Origin: Mariniflexile sp. TRM1-10
GTDB taxonomy: Bacteria > Bacteroidota > Bacteroidia > Flavobacteriales > Flavobacteriaceae
Direction: 5' to 3'
NCBI RefSeq assembly: GCF_003425985.1
Contig: NZ_CP022985.1
Location: 4,696,001 to 4,760,000 of the forward strand
Length of the DNA: 64,000 nt
Below the pieces are notes generated by a model. That model had not been told where the DNA came from, searched no databases, and saw only the letters and a program-made list of their open reading frames with translations. The position numbers and the translations under genes were made by a program. Below, one piece after another: positions 53,875 to 62,163 of this stretch (positions within the stretch are counted from its first letter, which is position 1; every line of letters begins with the position of its first letter).

Positions 53875-54409
53875 TTCTTTTAAGTGTTAACAGTTCTTGT
53901 AACTTTATTTTACCTCGAGATAGTTGTGTACGCGATGCAACTTCAGAAATATTTAAGATCTCTGAAATCTCTTGATGGTCGTAACCATCAATAAGATAGA
54001 GCATTACCACATACTGATACTTTTCAGGTAAGTTATTAATTGCCTTTTTTACATCGTTTAATGTAATGACGTCTTCTACCGACCATTTGTCGTCTTCTGA
54101 AGTATCTACAACTTTTAGGTGCACCTCATCTAATTCAACAAGCTGTTGTTTTTTAGATTTTAAGAAATCGATACTTTTATTTACGACAATACGTTTTAAC
54201 CAAGCACCAAAAGTGACTTCTGCTTTGTACTGATTTAGCTTAGAGAATGCTTTAATAAAAGCCTCTTGCACCACATCTTCGGCATCATCGGCATCTTTCA
54301 AAAATCGTTTGGCAACACTATACATACCATCGCAGTACTGGTTGTATAACTGCAATTGTGCTTTCCGATTGTTTTGTTTACATTGTTCTATAATGTCAAC
54401 CTGAAACAT
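53858..54409 (-). CDS. ECF RNA polymerase sigma factor
   Basis: A 183-residue sigma-70 family protein of the ECF group. Region 2 contains YNQYCDGMYSVAKRFLKDAD and EDVVQEAFIKAFSKL; region 4 is INNLPEKYQYVVMLYLIDGY with DHQEISEILNISEVASRTQL as its helix-turn-helix. It is first in a three-gene minus-strand operon with a membrane anti-sigma-like gene and an exported DUF4097-like gene. Probably controls an envelope stress response of which the operon itself is part. Confidence 0.93.
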   Translation of the reverse strand: MFQVDIIEQCKQNNRKAQLQLYNQYCDGMYSVAKRFLKDADDAEDVVQEAFIKAFSKLNQYKAEVTFGAWLKRIVVNKSIDFLKSKKQQLVELDEVHLKVVDTSEDDKWSVEDVITLNDVKKAINNLPEKYQYVVMLYLIDGYDHQEISEILNISEVASRTQLSRGKIKLQELLTLKRNGTRY

Positions 54410-54512
54410 GCTAATTTTTCTTTTGGTTTTAGTTAGTTCATTTTAAAGACGACAAAAAAAGTGGAATGTTGCAAAAAATATTTTTAACGAATGAAACAAA
54501 ACTAAAGAATTC

Positions 54513-54520
54513 TACGTTTG
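54513..54520 (+). promoter_or_regulatory. Promoter element of the DUF2911 gene
   Basis: TACGTTTG matches TAnnTTTG, 53 bp before the start codon; no clear TTG box upstream. Confidence 0.4.
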
Positions 54521-54573
54521 CATTTTAGAAATCATTACTTTTTAAAGTATATTTACCAAATAATATCCAGTTT

Positions 54574-55131
54574 ATGAACACCTTTTTAAAACGCATTTTA
54601 ATACTCTTAACCATTGTTGCCCTAGGCTTATTCTTATATTCTATTTTTGTTGAAAATATTTTTGAAAAACGTTTGAGTCCAAAAGACACTGTAAAGTTTG
54701 AACTAAACGATTTAAAACTCAAAGTGTTTTATAACAGACCTTACAAAAAAGGAAGGGAAATTTTTGGTGCCTTAGTGCCTTTCAATCAGGTTTGGAGAAC
54801 AGGTGCCAATGAAGCGACTACCTTTGAAACCAATCAAGATCTGGAAATAAAAGGCATCCCCTTACCTGCCGGAAAATACACGCTATGGACAGTCCCTAGA
54901 GACAGCACCTGGACGGTACTTTTTAATTCTAAACAATACTCTTGGGGTGTAAATTCTGAAATGCAACCCATGTGGGATCCCAACTATGATGTTGTAGATG
55001 TTGAAGTACCCGTTAAAAAATTAAATTCGCCAGTAGAACAATTCACCATAGCTTTTGATAATTCTACTGATAGTTTAGCTCTAACCATGGCTTGGGATGA
55101 TATTAAAATTGCTGTTCCGCTTAATGAATAA
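54574..55131 (+). CDS. DUF2911 domain protein, membrane-anchored
   Basis: A 185-residue protein with one N-terminal membrane segment (about 7-26) and a DUF2911 body: FYNRPYKKGREIFGALVPFN, WRTGANEATTFETNQDLEIK, PAGKYTLWTVPRDSTWTVLF. The family is typical of Bacteroidota and has no known activity. It likely faces the periplasm. It precedes the LTA-synthase-like and lipid kinase genes and may be cotranscribed with them (32-bp gap). Confidence 0.88.
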   Translation: MNTFLKRILILLTIVALGLFLYSIFVENIFEKRLSPKDTVKFELNDLKLKVFYNRPYKKGREIFGALVPFNQVWRTGANEATTFETNQDLEIKGIPLPAGKYTLWTVPRDSTWTVLFNSKQYSWGVNSEMQPMWDPNYDVVDVEVPVKKLNSPVEQFTIAFDNSTDSLALTMAWDDIKIAVPLNE

Positions 55132-55163
55132 GCTATTAGAATTTATTCTTCAACAAAAAAAAT

Positions 55164-57146
55164 ATGTGGAATAAAATTTTCCCCAAACGTTTCGAATTAC
55201 TAAAAGTATTTATAGTAATATTTATGCTACTTGCCTTTTTATTAAGGTTTTGTTTGACGTTTTGGTATTATCCACAAATAGATGCTTCTTTACCTATTTT
55301 GCTTAAAACCTTTTTGATTGGTTTTATATTCGACTTAGGCACCGTGTCTTTTTTTGCCTTACCGTATATTATTTATTTATTAATTATTCCTAAGAAACTA
55401 TACGGTTCTATTTTCGATTGCACAGTTACCTACATAGCCTATGCTATTGGGCTTCTTGTTTTTCTTTTCTCCTTTTTTGCTGAAATTACCTTTTGGGAAG
55501 AATTTGAGCGTCGTTTTAACTTTATTGCGGTAGATTATTTGATTTACACCTACGAAGTTGTTAAAAACATTAATGAATCGTACCCCATTCCTATATTATT
55601 AGGAGCTATTTTAAGTGTACTGATTTTAATAATGTTCATTACTAAAAAAACAAACGTATTCAAAAAAACATTTAATAACGATACCGCATTTAAAGAAAAA
55701 TTAATACCGTCAATAGTAATTTTTGCTATAGTCGCCATATTTGCCTTATTCATTAAAAATAAAGATGCCGAACAGTTTAAGAATAGATACAACAACGAAT
55801 TAGCAAAAACGGGCATCTATTCTTTTTTTGCTGCCTTTAGAAGCAACGAATTATCGTATACCGAGTTTTATGTCACCATTGATGAGAATAAAGCTTTCGC
55901 CAATGTAAAACAGAAATTAAGCGCACCTAACAGCAAATTTTTGCAACCAAAAGAAAAGCAAATTTATAGAACTATAACACATGCCGATAGCTTACATCCA
56001 GCACAAAAGCCCAATGTTATTTTTATCTGTATTGAAAGTTTAAGTGCTTCTTATCTAAATTCGTTAGGAAGCGAATTAAAAATAACGCCAACACTCGATT
56101 CACTATCAAACAAAAGTTTGTTTTTCACCAACCTATACGCAACGGGCACACGCACTGTAAGAGGTATGGAAGCCATTACCTTGTCTATTCCACCAACACC
56201 AGGTAGAAGCATTGTAAAACGCGATAAAAACCAAGATTTATTTACTATTGGAGACGTGTTTAAAAAACAAGGTTACCAGCGTAATTTCTTTTATGGCGGC
56301 GATGGCTATTTTGATAATATGAACACTTATTTTGGTGGTAACGGATTTAATATTATCGACAGAGGAAGAGGCTTTTTGTTAGATTCAAGCATCAAAACAA
56401 AACGAACTAATATAGATGATGAGGAAGTAACTTTTGAAAATGCCTGGGGTGTTTGCGATGAAGATATTTATAGTAAAGTTTTAAAAGAAGCTGATGAAGC
56501 ACATCTTACCGAAACGCCTTTCTTTAATTTTGTAATGACCACCTCAAACCACCGACCTTTTACCTATCCTGAAGGCAAAATTGATATTCCTTCTGGAACA
56601 AATAGAGAAGGTGCCATAAAATATACCGATTATGCCATTGGCGATTTTTTAAAACAAGCTAAAACAAAACCTTGGTTCAATAATACTGTATTTGTAATTA
56701 TGGCAGACCACTGTGCCAGTAGTGCCGGGCGTTGGAATTTAAACATAGACAAGTACCGTATTCCCGCTATGATATTCAACCTAGAAAATGTAGCTCCTCA
56801 AAAAATAGAAAAATTAAGTTCACAAATAGACATGTTCCCTACCCTATTTGCACTTTTAAACTGGGACTACACTTCAAATTTATTCGGATTGGATATTATG
56901 AAAATGAAGAAGGAAGATGAGCGTGCCTTTATAGGCAACTACCGAAATTTAGGGCTTTTAAAAGACCAACAATTAATGATTTTAAGCGATCAACACATTG
57001 TTAATTATTATGAATGGGAAACAGACAACGATAATTTGATACCTAAAGCCATTAATACAAATCTGTTGGAAGAAACCATTTCGTTTTATCAAGCAGCAGA
57101 TTATCTGTACCGTAATGACGGTCTCAAATCAAAAGATAGTCTGTGA
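55164..57146 (+). CDS. LTA synthase-family sulfatase-like membrane protein
   Basis: A 660-residue protein with five N-terminal membrane segments and a large periplasmic alkaline-phosphatase-fold domain. PNVIFICIESLSASYLNSLG binds the first metal (Glu). The nucleophile Thr is in TGTRTVRGMEAITLSIPP. The later metal ligands are in MADHCASSAGRWN. Family members add phosphoglycerol or phosphoethanolamine to polymers, or act as hydrolases. Gram-negative Bacteroidota lack LTA, so the substrate is probably an envelope lipid or glycan. It overlaps the lipid kinase gene by four bases. Confidence 0.87.
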   Translation: MWNKIFPKRFELLKVFIVIFMLLAFLLRFCLTFWYYPQIDASLPILLKTFLIGFIFDLGTVSFFALPYIIYLLIIPKKLYGSIFDCTVTYIAYAIGLLVFLFSFFAEITFWEEFERRFNFIAVDYLIYTYEVVKNINESYPIPILLGAILSVLILIMFITKKTNVFKKTFNNDTAFKEKLIPSIVIFAIVAIFALFIKNKDAEQFKNRYNNELAKTGIYSFFAAFRSNELSYTEFYVTIDENKAFANVKQKLSAPNSKFLQPKEKQIYRTITHADSLHPAQKPNVIFICIESLSASYLNSLGSELKITPTLDSLSNKSLFFTNLYATGTRTVRGMEAITLSIPPTPGRSIVKRDKNQDLFTIGDVFKKQGYQRNFFYGGDGYFDNMNTYFGGNGFNIIDRGRGFLLDSSIKTKRTNIDDEEVTFENAWGVCDEDIYSKVLKEADEAHLTETPFFNFVMTTSNHRPFTYPEGKIDIPSGTNREGAIKYTDYAIGDFLKQAKTKPWFNNTVFVIMADHCASSAGRWNLNIDKYRIPAMIFNLENVAPQKIEKLSSQIDMFPTLFALLNWDYTSNLFGLDIMKMKKEDERAFIGNYRNLGLLKDQQLMILSDQHIVNYYEWETDNDNLIPKAINTNLLEETISFYQAADYLYRNDGLKSKDSL

Positions 57147-58027
57147 GACATATACACTTTATTCTAAACCCTATAGCCGGAAATGGCAATAACAATCTAG
57201 ATTTAGCGCTTCTTAATAAACATTTTAATACAAAGGACTTTACTATAGCTGTAAAGCCTACAGGTTATAAGAAACACGCTATTAAATTAACACAAGACTC
57301 CATAGCCGAAAATGCCGATGTTATTGTTGCTTGTGGTGGTGATGGCACTATAAACGAAGTAGCCTCTTGCTTAGTTAATTCCACTATTATTTTAGGTATT
57401 ATTCCTATTGGTTCTGGAAATGGTTTAGCTTCTAATTTAAACATTCCAAAAAATTTAGATAAGGCGCTTGCTCTAATTAAAAAACAAACAGTAAAAAAAA
57501 TTGATGTAGGCCAGTTAAACAACCATTACTTTTTTAGCAACACAGGCATTGGTTTTGATGCACAAGTAATAAAACATTACGAAGCCGCTAACAAAAGAAC
57601 CCTAAGTAGTTATGTAAAAGCAACCCTGAAATCATTAAGAAAATCGAATAAACTTATTGAAGTTGAAACTACCTTAAATGGTGAAATTGTAAAGCAAAAA
57701 CCGTTTCTTATTTTCATTTCCAACTCTAATCAAATGGGCTATAACGTAAGCCTAACCCCAAAAGCCTCGTTAGATGATGGCAAATTAGATGTACTTATTG
57801 TTCCTAAGTTAAGCTTTTTTAAAATAGCATTGTTTACGCTACTCATGCTTATAAAAAAACACCATATTTTAAAAGAAGTTGAAATCCATCAAACAAAAAG
57901 CATCAAAATTATCCAAAAAAAACGATTCTTCTTTCAAACCCAAATTGATGGCGAGTTCTTAATGATAAAAAATCGCACCATAGAGATTTCGGTACTCAAA
58001 AAGGCTTTAAATGTTATAGGGATTTAG
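57143..58027 (+). CDS. Diacylglycerol/lipid kinase family protein (YegS-like)
   Basis: A 294-residue ATP-dependent lipid kinase. The start is GTG overlapping the preceding TGA stop. The nucleotide-binding stretch VIVACGGDGTINEVASCLVN and GIIPIGSGNGLASNLNIPKN are diagnostic. The C-terminal domain contains SLTPKASLDDGKLDVLIV. It phosphorylates diacylglycerol or a related lipid. Coupling to the LTA-synthase-like gene is meaningful: phosphoglycerol transfer from phospholipid yields diacylglycerol, which such a kinase would recycle. Confidence 0.9.
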   Translation: MRHIHFILNPIAGNGNNNLDLALLNKHFNTKDFTIAVKPTGYKKHAIKLTQDSIAENADVIVACGGDGTINEVASCLVNSTIILGIIPIGSGNGLASNLNIPKNLDKALALIKKQTVKKIDVGQLNNHYFFSNTGIGFDAQVIKHYEAANKRTLSSYVKATLKSLRKSNKLIEVETTLNGEIVKQKPFLIFISNSNQMGYNVSLTPKASLDDGKLDVLIVPKLSFFKIALFTLLMLIKKHHILKEVEIHQTKSIKIIQKKRFFFQTQIDGEFLMIKNRTIEISVLKKALNVIGI

Positions 58028-58039
58028 AGACTGTTTAAA

Positions 58040-58609
58040 TTAGGCAGAAACAAATCTTTTTAAAAGGTACTTTCCTAATTTATAAAATAAGAATCCACCT
58101 ATAGCGCCAAAGGTTAAACCGCAAACAATATCTAACGGATAATGCACCCCTACATAAATTCTGCTATACGCCACAATAGCACTCCAAAAAAGCAAAATGA
58201 ATATCAAGTTTTTATAATACGGTCGCAACATCAAGCCAGCAAAAACGGCTGCTGCCATAGAGTTTGATGCATGCCCAGAAAAGAACCCATACTTACCACA
58301 ACGCACAGCAATAAAACGCATCTGGTCAATTAAATTTGCTTCGCCACAAGGTCTTGGTCTTTGAAAACCACGCTTAAATACATTGGTAATCTGGTCGGTA
58401 AACGTTATCATTAAAGCTACAAGAACTATAAAAACCAATAATGCTTTAAGTCCAAATTTTTTATATAACAAAAACAATAAAATAGCGTACAAAGGCACAA
58501 AAGTAACTTCATGCGTTATAACTAGCCACAAATTATCCCAAATTGGCGAACCTAAATTATTTAAAAATAAAAATAACTTGGTATCGTATTCTAAAAGTTT
58601 TTCAATCAT
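58040..58609 (-). CDS. PAP2-family phosphatase
   Basis: A 189-residue membrane phosphatase. All three acid-phosphatase motifs are visible: KRGFQRPRPC (KxxxxxxRP), FFSGHASNSMA (PSGH-like with Ser-Gly-His) and SRIYVGVHYPLDI (SRxxxxxHxxxD). Five membrane helices are likely. It dephosphorylates undecaprenyl pyrophosphate, phosphatidic acid or a related lipid. It converges on the lipid kinase gene 12 bp away. Confidence 0.93.
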   Translation of the reverse strand: MIEKLLEYDTKLFLFLNNLGSPIWDNLWLVITHEVTFVPLYAILLFLLYKKFGLKALLVFIVLVALMITFTDQITNVFKRGFQRPRPCGEANLIDQMRFIAVRCGKYGFFSGHASNSMAAAVFAGLMLRPYYKNLIFILLFWSAIVAYSRIYVGVHYPLDIVCGLTFGAIGGFLFYKLGKYLLKRFVSA

Positions 58610-58643
58610 TTTAATGCTTTTGGCGTTTTACTTTCGTACGCAA

Positions 58644-58871
58644 TTACTCTTCGTATTTTAAAATTTCATTATCATAAAACTCGGTAGCCTGTTTAATCAT
58701 GTTCTCGGTTTCGGCTAGTAGTTCCTTTTCATCTTCATCATCAAAATCTTCAAACCATTCAATCTCATCATCTTCAAGATTAATAATAAATCTAGGAAAT
58801 TCGGTATGAATCACATAAATAGCGTTTGGATAATCGGTGTTATCGCCAAGTATAAATTTTGGAAGGTTCAT
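58644..58871 (-). CDS. Conserved small acidic hypothetical protein
   Basis: A 75-residue very acidic protein (NLEDDEIEWFEDFDDEDEKE). I know similar short proteins in Flavobacteriaceae, but no function. The N-terminus LPKFILGDNTDYPNAIYVIH is beta-rich and the C-terminus helical. It is 34 bp upstream of the PAP2 gene on the same strand, with which it may form an operon. A 261-bp AT-rich gap without features separates it from the MATE gene. Confidence 0.75.
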   Translation of the reverse strand: MNLPKFILGDNTDYPNAIYVIHTEFPRFIINLEDDEIEWFEDFDDEDEKELLAETENMIKQATEFYDNEILKYEE

Positions 58872-59132
58872 TTTAAGTTATAAGTTGCAAGTGCCAAAAA
58901 TGCACTTAAGTTATTTAATTAATCAAAGTTATAATTTATTCGCTATTGAAATAAAAACAGTCTATAATTTATTAATCATATTTATTCATTGGTATTGATT
59001 TCTTTTTATAGAACTCGTTTAAATTTTTTAAAATTGGCTAAAAAATATCCTTTTACACGCGCTTTTTGTCCTCCTCAAGTAGCCCTACTATTTGGGTGAT
59101 TAAAAATTAATCATGGCTGTTTAATATCAAAA

Positions 59133-60518
59133 TTAATTTTCAAAATGACTTTCTAAAATAAGCTTTTTAGTTAAATAATTAAATCGAATATACAATAAAA
59201 TAGCCGCTGTTGTTAACCCAGCAAGTAAACCCAACCATATTCCAAAACTTCCAAAAGCGGTTTCTTTACCTAAAAACCAACTAATAGGAAACCCAATAAG
59301 CCAGTACGAAAAAAACGTAATAATAGTTGGTATCTTAACGTCTTGCAAACCACGTAACGCTCCTAAAACAATGACTTGAATGCTATCACTTATTTGAAAA
59401 ATGGCCGCAGCAATTAATAATTTGGAGGCTATTTTTATTACTTCTGTATTATCAACTAAATTTTTTGCATCATCAAAATCTACATATAATTTTGGCAATT
59501 GGTTATTCAGCAAAAAGAACATGGCAGCAAAACAAAACGCTAAAATAATACCCAATAAAAATATTGAAAAAGCGATTCGACGTAAATAGATATAATTTTG
59601 CAAGCCTTTTTGGTTTCCTACACGTATCATAGCTGCTACACTTAACCCCGTAGCTACCATAAATGTCATGGAACTTAAATTTAATGCAATTTGATTCGCC
59701 GCTTGCGGATTTTTACCCAACAACCCGCTTAACCAAATAGCTGCCGTAAAAATTCCTACTTCAAAAAACATTTGCATGGCACTGGGCGAACCTAAATCTA
59801 AAATTCTCCTAAGCATTAATTTATTTAATACAAAAAACTTTATGTGGGTTACAAATGCTTTCGACTTTTCTTTTCGTTTAAGTAAAAACCATATATGCCA
59901 AACCATGATCATTCTTGATATTAATGTGCCATAAGCAGCTCCAACAATACCCATTTCCGGGAAACCAAATTTTCCGAAGATTAACAAATAATTAAAAACC
60001 ACATTTAAAATATTCGCTACAATAGTGGCATACATGGGATAACGTGTCATAGACAAGCCATCGCTAAACTGTTTAAACCCTTGAAAAACGATTAAAGGGA
60101 TCAATGAAAAGGCTACCAAATCTAAATACGGAATTGCTAACTCAACAACCTCTACAGGCTGCTTCATTAAATACATAAGCGGTTTCGCTAATAGCACTAA
60201 TAGAAAAAGTGCCACACCAATAAATGTGCATAAAAACAATCCGTGCTTGAATGTAGATTTTCCTTTTTCAAAATTTTTCTCTGCATCGGCTTCGGCAATT
60301 AAAGGAGTTATGGCCGTAGAAAAGCCAATACCCAAAGACATGGCAATAAACATAAAACTATTGCCTAAAGACACGGCTGCAAGCTCGGCAGTTCCTAATT
60401 GACCAACCATGATATTATCTACAAAACTAACAAACGTGTGTCCCAACATACCCAACATAACGGGTGCCGCTAGTTGCCAATTATATGTAAATTCTTTGGT
60501 ATAGTTTTTTAATTGCAT
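59133..60518 (-). CDS. MATE-family efflux transporter
   Basis: A 461-residue protein with 12 predicted membrane segments, of the NorM/MATE family of Na+- or H+-driven drug efflux pumps. QLAAPVMLGMLGHTFVSFVD, MVGQLGTAELAAVSLGNSFM and TRYPMYATIVANILNVVFNY are typical. I start at ATG 60518 (MQLKNYTKEFTY); the longer frame adds 12 unlikely residues. Monocistronic. Substrate unknown. Confidence 0.91.
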   Translation of the reverse strand: MQLKNYTKEFTYNWQLAAPVMLGMLGHTFVSFVDNIMVGQLGTAELAAVSLGNSFMFIAMSLGIGFSTAITPLIAEADAEKNFEKGKSTFKHGLFLCTFIGVALFLLVLLAKPLMYLMKQPVEVVELAIPYLDLVAFSLIPLIVFQGFKQFSDGLSMTRYPMYATIVANILNVVFNYLLIFGKFGFPEMGIVGAAYGTLISRMIMVWHIWFLLKRKEKSKAFVTHIKFFVLNKLMLRRILDLGSPSAMQMFFEVGIFTAAIWLSGLLGKNPQAANQIALNLSSMTFMVATGLSVAAMIRVGNQKGLQNYIYLRRIAFSIFLLGIILAFCFAAMFFLLNNQLPKLYVDFDDAKNLVDNTEVIKIASKLLIAAAIFQISDSIQVIVLGALRGLQDVKIPTIITFFSYWLIGFPISWFLGKETAFGSFGIWLGLLAGLTTAAILLYIRFNYLTKKLILESHFEN

Positions 60519-60554
60519 TCTGCAAAAATAGGCTTTAGGAATAGCATAGACCAA

Positions 60555-61182
60555 TTTTTCAAAAAAATCATTTTAGGCAAATAAACCATGGACTTGAAGT
60601 CCATAGTTTTGTTTGCAGACTAAAAGTCAAGGTTAGTTTGCAAAATTAATCGGTGAAATTTTACCGCAGATTCGCAAATTTTTATCATTTTAGGTAATTA
60701 ATCTGCGAATTTGCGGTAAAAATTTTTAGAGCCTAAAAGGGTAATGCACTAAAGTGATTATTTTCAACTATTTATACGACAAATAAATTCATTAGTGTCC
60801 GATTAAAGATTCAAAACCGCTTTGCTAAAAGAAAATAGCATATAGACTAAATAGCAATAAATTAATATTCAGGTTCTATTCACATTTCTGTTTTAATAAT
60901 TGTAAGTAACTAATTACTACAAACTGTAAGGCCACAAATCAGTACCCTCTTTAATAAATCCATTATCACTCTGTTTGTAGGGAATTGTAAAAATTTTATC
61001 GGACAACAATGAAATAAATTAACAAATGTTAATAATTTATAATAATATTAAAGGTTTTAACTGATAAATTTTTATAATTTAGCGAATTTTAAATCATTAT
61101 CTTTAAGAATTTATAGCGCTTAAGGAACTCGTAGCTTTTGTTTTAGGGATTTAAAATATTAGGGCTTATTGTTTCAATATCC
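60555..61182. other. Intergenic gap with hairpins and MITE-like element
   Basis: No gene. It contains ATGGACTTgAAGTCCAT (60588-60604), a long imperfect hairpin ACCGCAGATTCGCAAATT (about 60663-60680) / AATCTGCGAATTTGCGGT (60700-60717), the MITE-like repeat 60791-61012 and AT-rich sequence beyond it. Confidence 0.6.
60791..61012. mobile_element. Dispersed MITE-like repeat, copy B
   Basis: A 222-bp element with inverted ends: ATTAGTGTCCGATTAAA at the left and TTTTATCGGACAACAATGA at the right. It is non-coding and matches 41281-41526 along much of its length. No target duplication was verified. Confidence 0.65.
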
Positions 61183-61216
61183 AAAAAAGGGAAAAAATTA
61201 TTTTTCCCTTTTTTTC
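61183..61216. terminator. Terminator of the nitronate monooxygenase-like gene
   Basis: AAAAAAGGGAAAAA / TTTTTCCCTTTTTT perfect arms around ATTA, directly downstream of the minus-strand gene that ends at 61222; symmetric, so it could work in both directions. Confidence 0.85.
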
Positions 61217-61221
61217 TTATT

Positions 61222-62163
61222 CTATAAATAAGCAACTTGCTCTTTAGCTAAATTAAATTCATGTAGTATATCTTCAACTATTTGAGCGACAGGTTTTATA
61301 TCATGTATTAACCCGGAAATTTGGCCTATTTCAAGTTCTCCTTCTTCTAAATCGCCTTCAAACATGCCCTTTTTGGCACGTGCCCTACCTAGCAATGTTT
61401 TAAGCTCCTCAATAGTTGGTGCTTTTTTGTAAAGTTCTTGTATATCGCTATAAAATTTGTTTTTTATTAAGCGTACTGGTGCTAATTCTTTTAATGTTAA
61501 TTGGGTATCGCCTTCTTTAGCATTTACTACAAGCTGTTTAAAAGCGCTATGTGCCGAACTTTCCGTACTAGCAACAAACCGGCTTCCAACCTGTACTCCA
61601 TCGGCTCCTAATACCATTACTGCTAACATAGCACGACCTGTGGCAATACCACCTGCCGCTATTAATGGGATTTGAAGTTGTTCCTTAACCATTGGAATTA
61701 ATGTTAGGGTTGTGGTTTCATCTCTTCCATTATGTCCACCTGCTTCAAAACCTTCGGCTACGACAGCATCTACACCTGCCTCTTGTGCTTTTAATGCAAA
61801 CTTTACACTGCTGACCACATGTACGACTGTTATGCCGCGTTCTTTTAACCAAGTAGTCCATGTTTTAGGATTCCCAGCAGAGGTAAATACAATTTTCACA
61901 CCTTCTTCCACTATAATATTCATGACCTCTTGAATATCTGGATACAACATAGGCACATTGACCCCAAAAGGTTTATTGGTTGCTTTTTTACATTTTTGAA
62001 TGTGTTCCCTTAAAACTTCAGGATACATAGAACCTGCTCCTATAAGTCCCAAAATACCCGAATTACTTGCCGCAGACGCCAATCGCCAACCACTATTCCA
62101 AACCATACCCGCTTGAATTATGGGGTGTTTTATTTGAAATAATTGCGTGATTCTATTGGCCAT
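61222..62163 (-). CDS. NAD(P)H-dependent flavin oxidoreductase / nitronate monooxygenase-like
   Basis: A 313-residue TIM-barrel FMN enzyme. HPIIQAGMVWNSGWRLASAA, VEEGVKIVFTSAGNPKTW, AVVAEGFEAGGHNGRDETTT and the phosphate loop GGIATGRAMLAVMVLGADGV are those of the 2-nitropropane dioxygenase/FabK group. The EAGGH segment carries the catalytic His seen in nitronate monooxygenases. FabK-like enoyl-ACP reductases share this fold, so the physiological role is open. It starts directly after the S8 peptidase stop (zero gap). Confidence 0.9.
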   Translation of the reverse strand: MANRITQLFQIKHPIIQAGMVWNSGWRLASAASNSGILGLIGAGSMYPEVLREHIQKCKKATNKPFGVNVPMLYPDIQEVMNIIVEEGVKIVFTSAGNPKTWTTWLKERGITVVHVVSSVKFALKAQEAGVDAVVAEGFEAGGHNGRDETTTLTLIPMVKEQLQIPLIAAGGIATGRAMLAVMVLGADGVQVGSRFVASTESSAHSAFKQLVVNAKEGDTQLTLKELAPVRLIKNKFYSDIQELYKKAPTIEELKTLLGRARAKKGMFEGDLEEGELEIGQISGLIHDIKPVAQIVEDILHEFNLAKEQVAYL

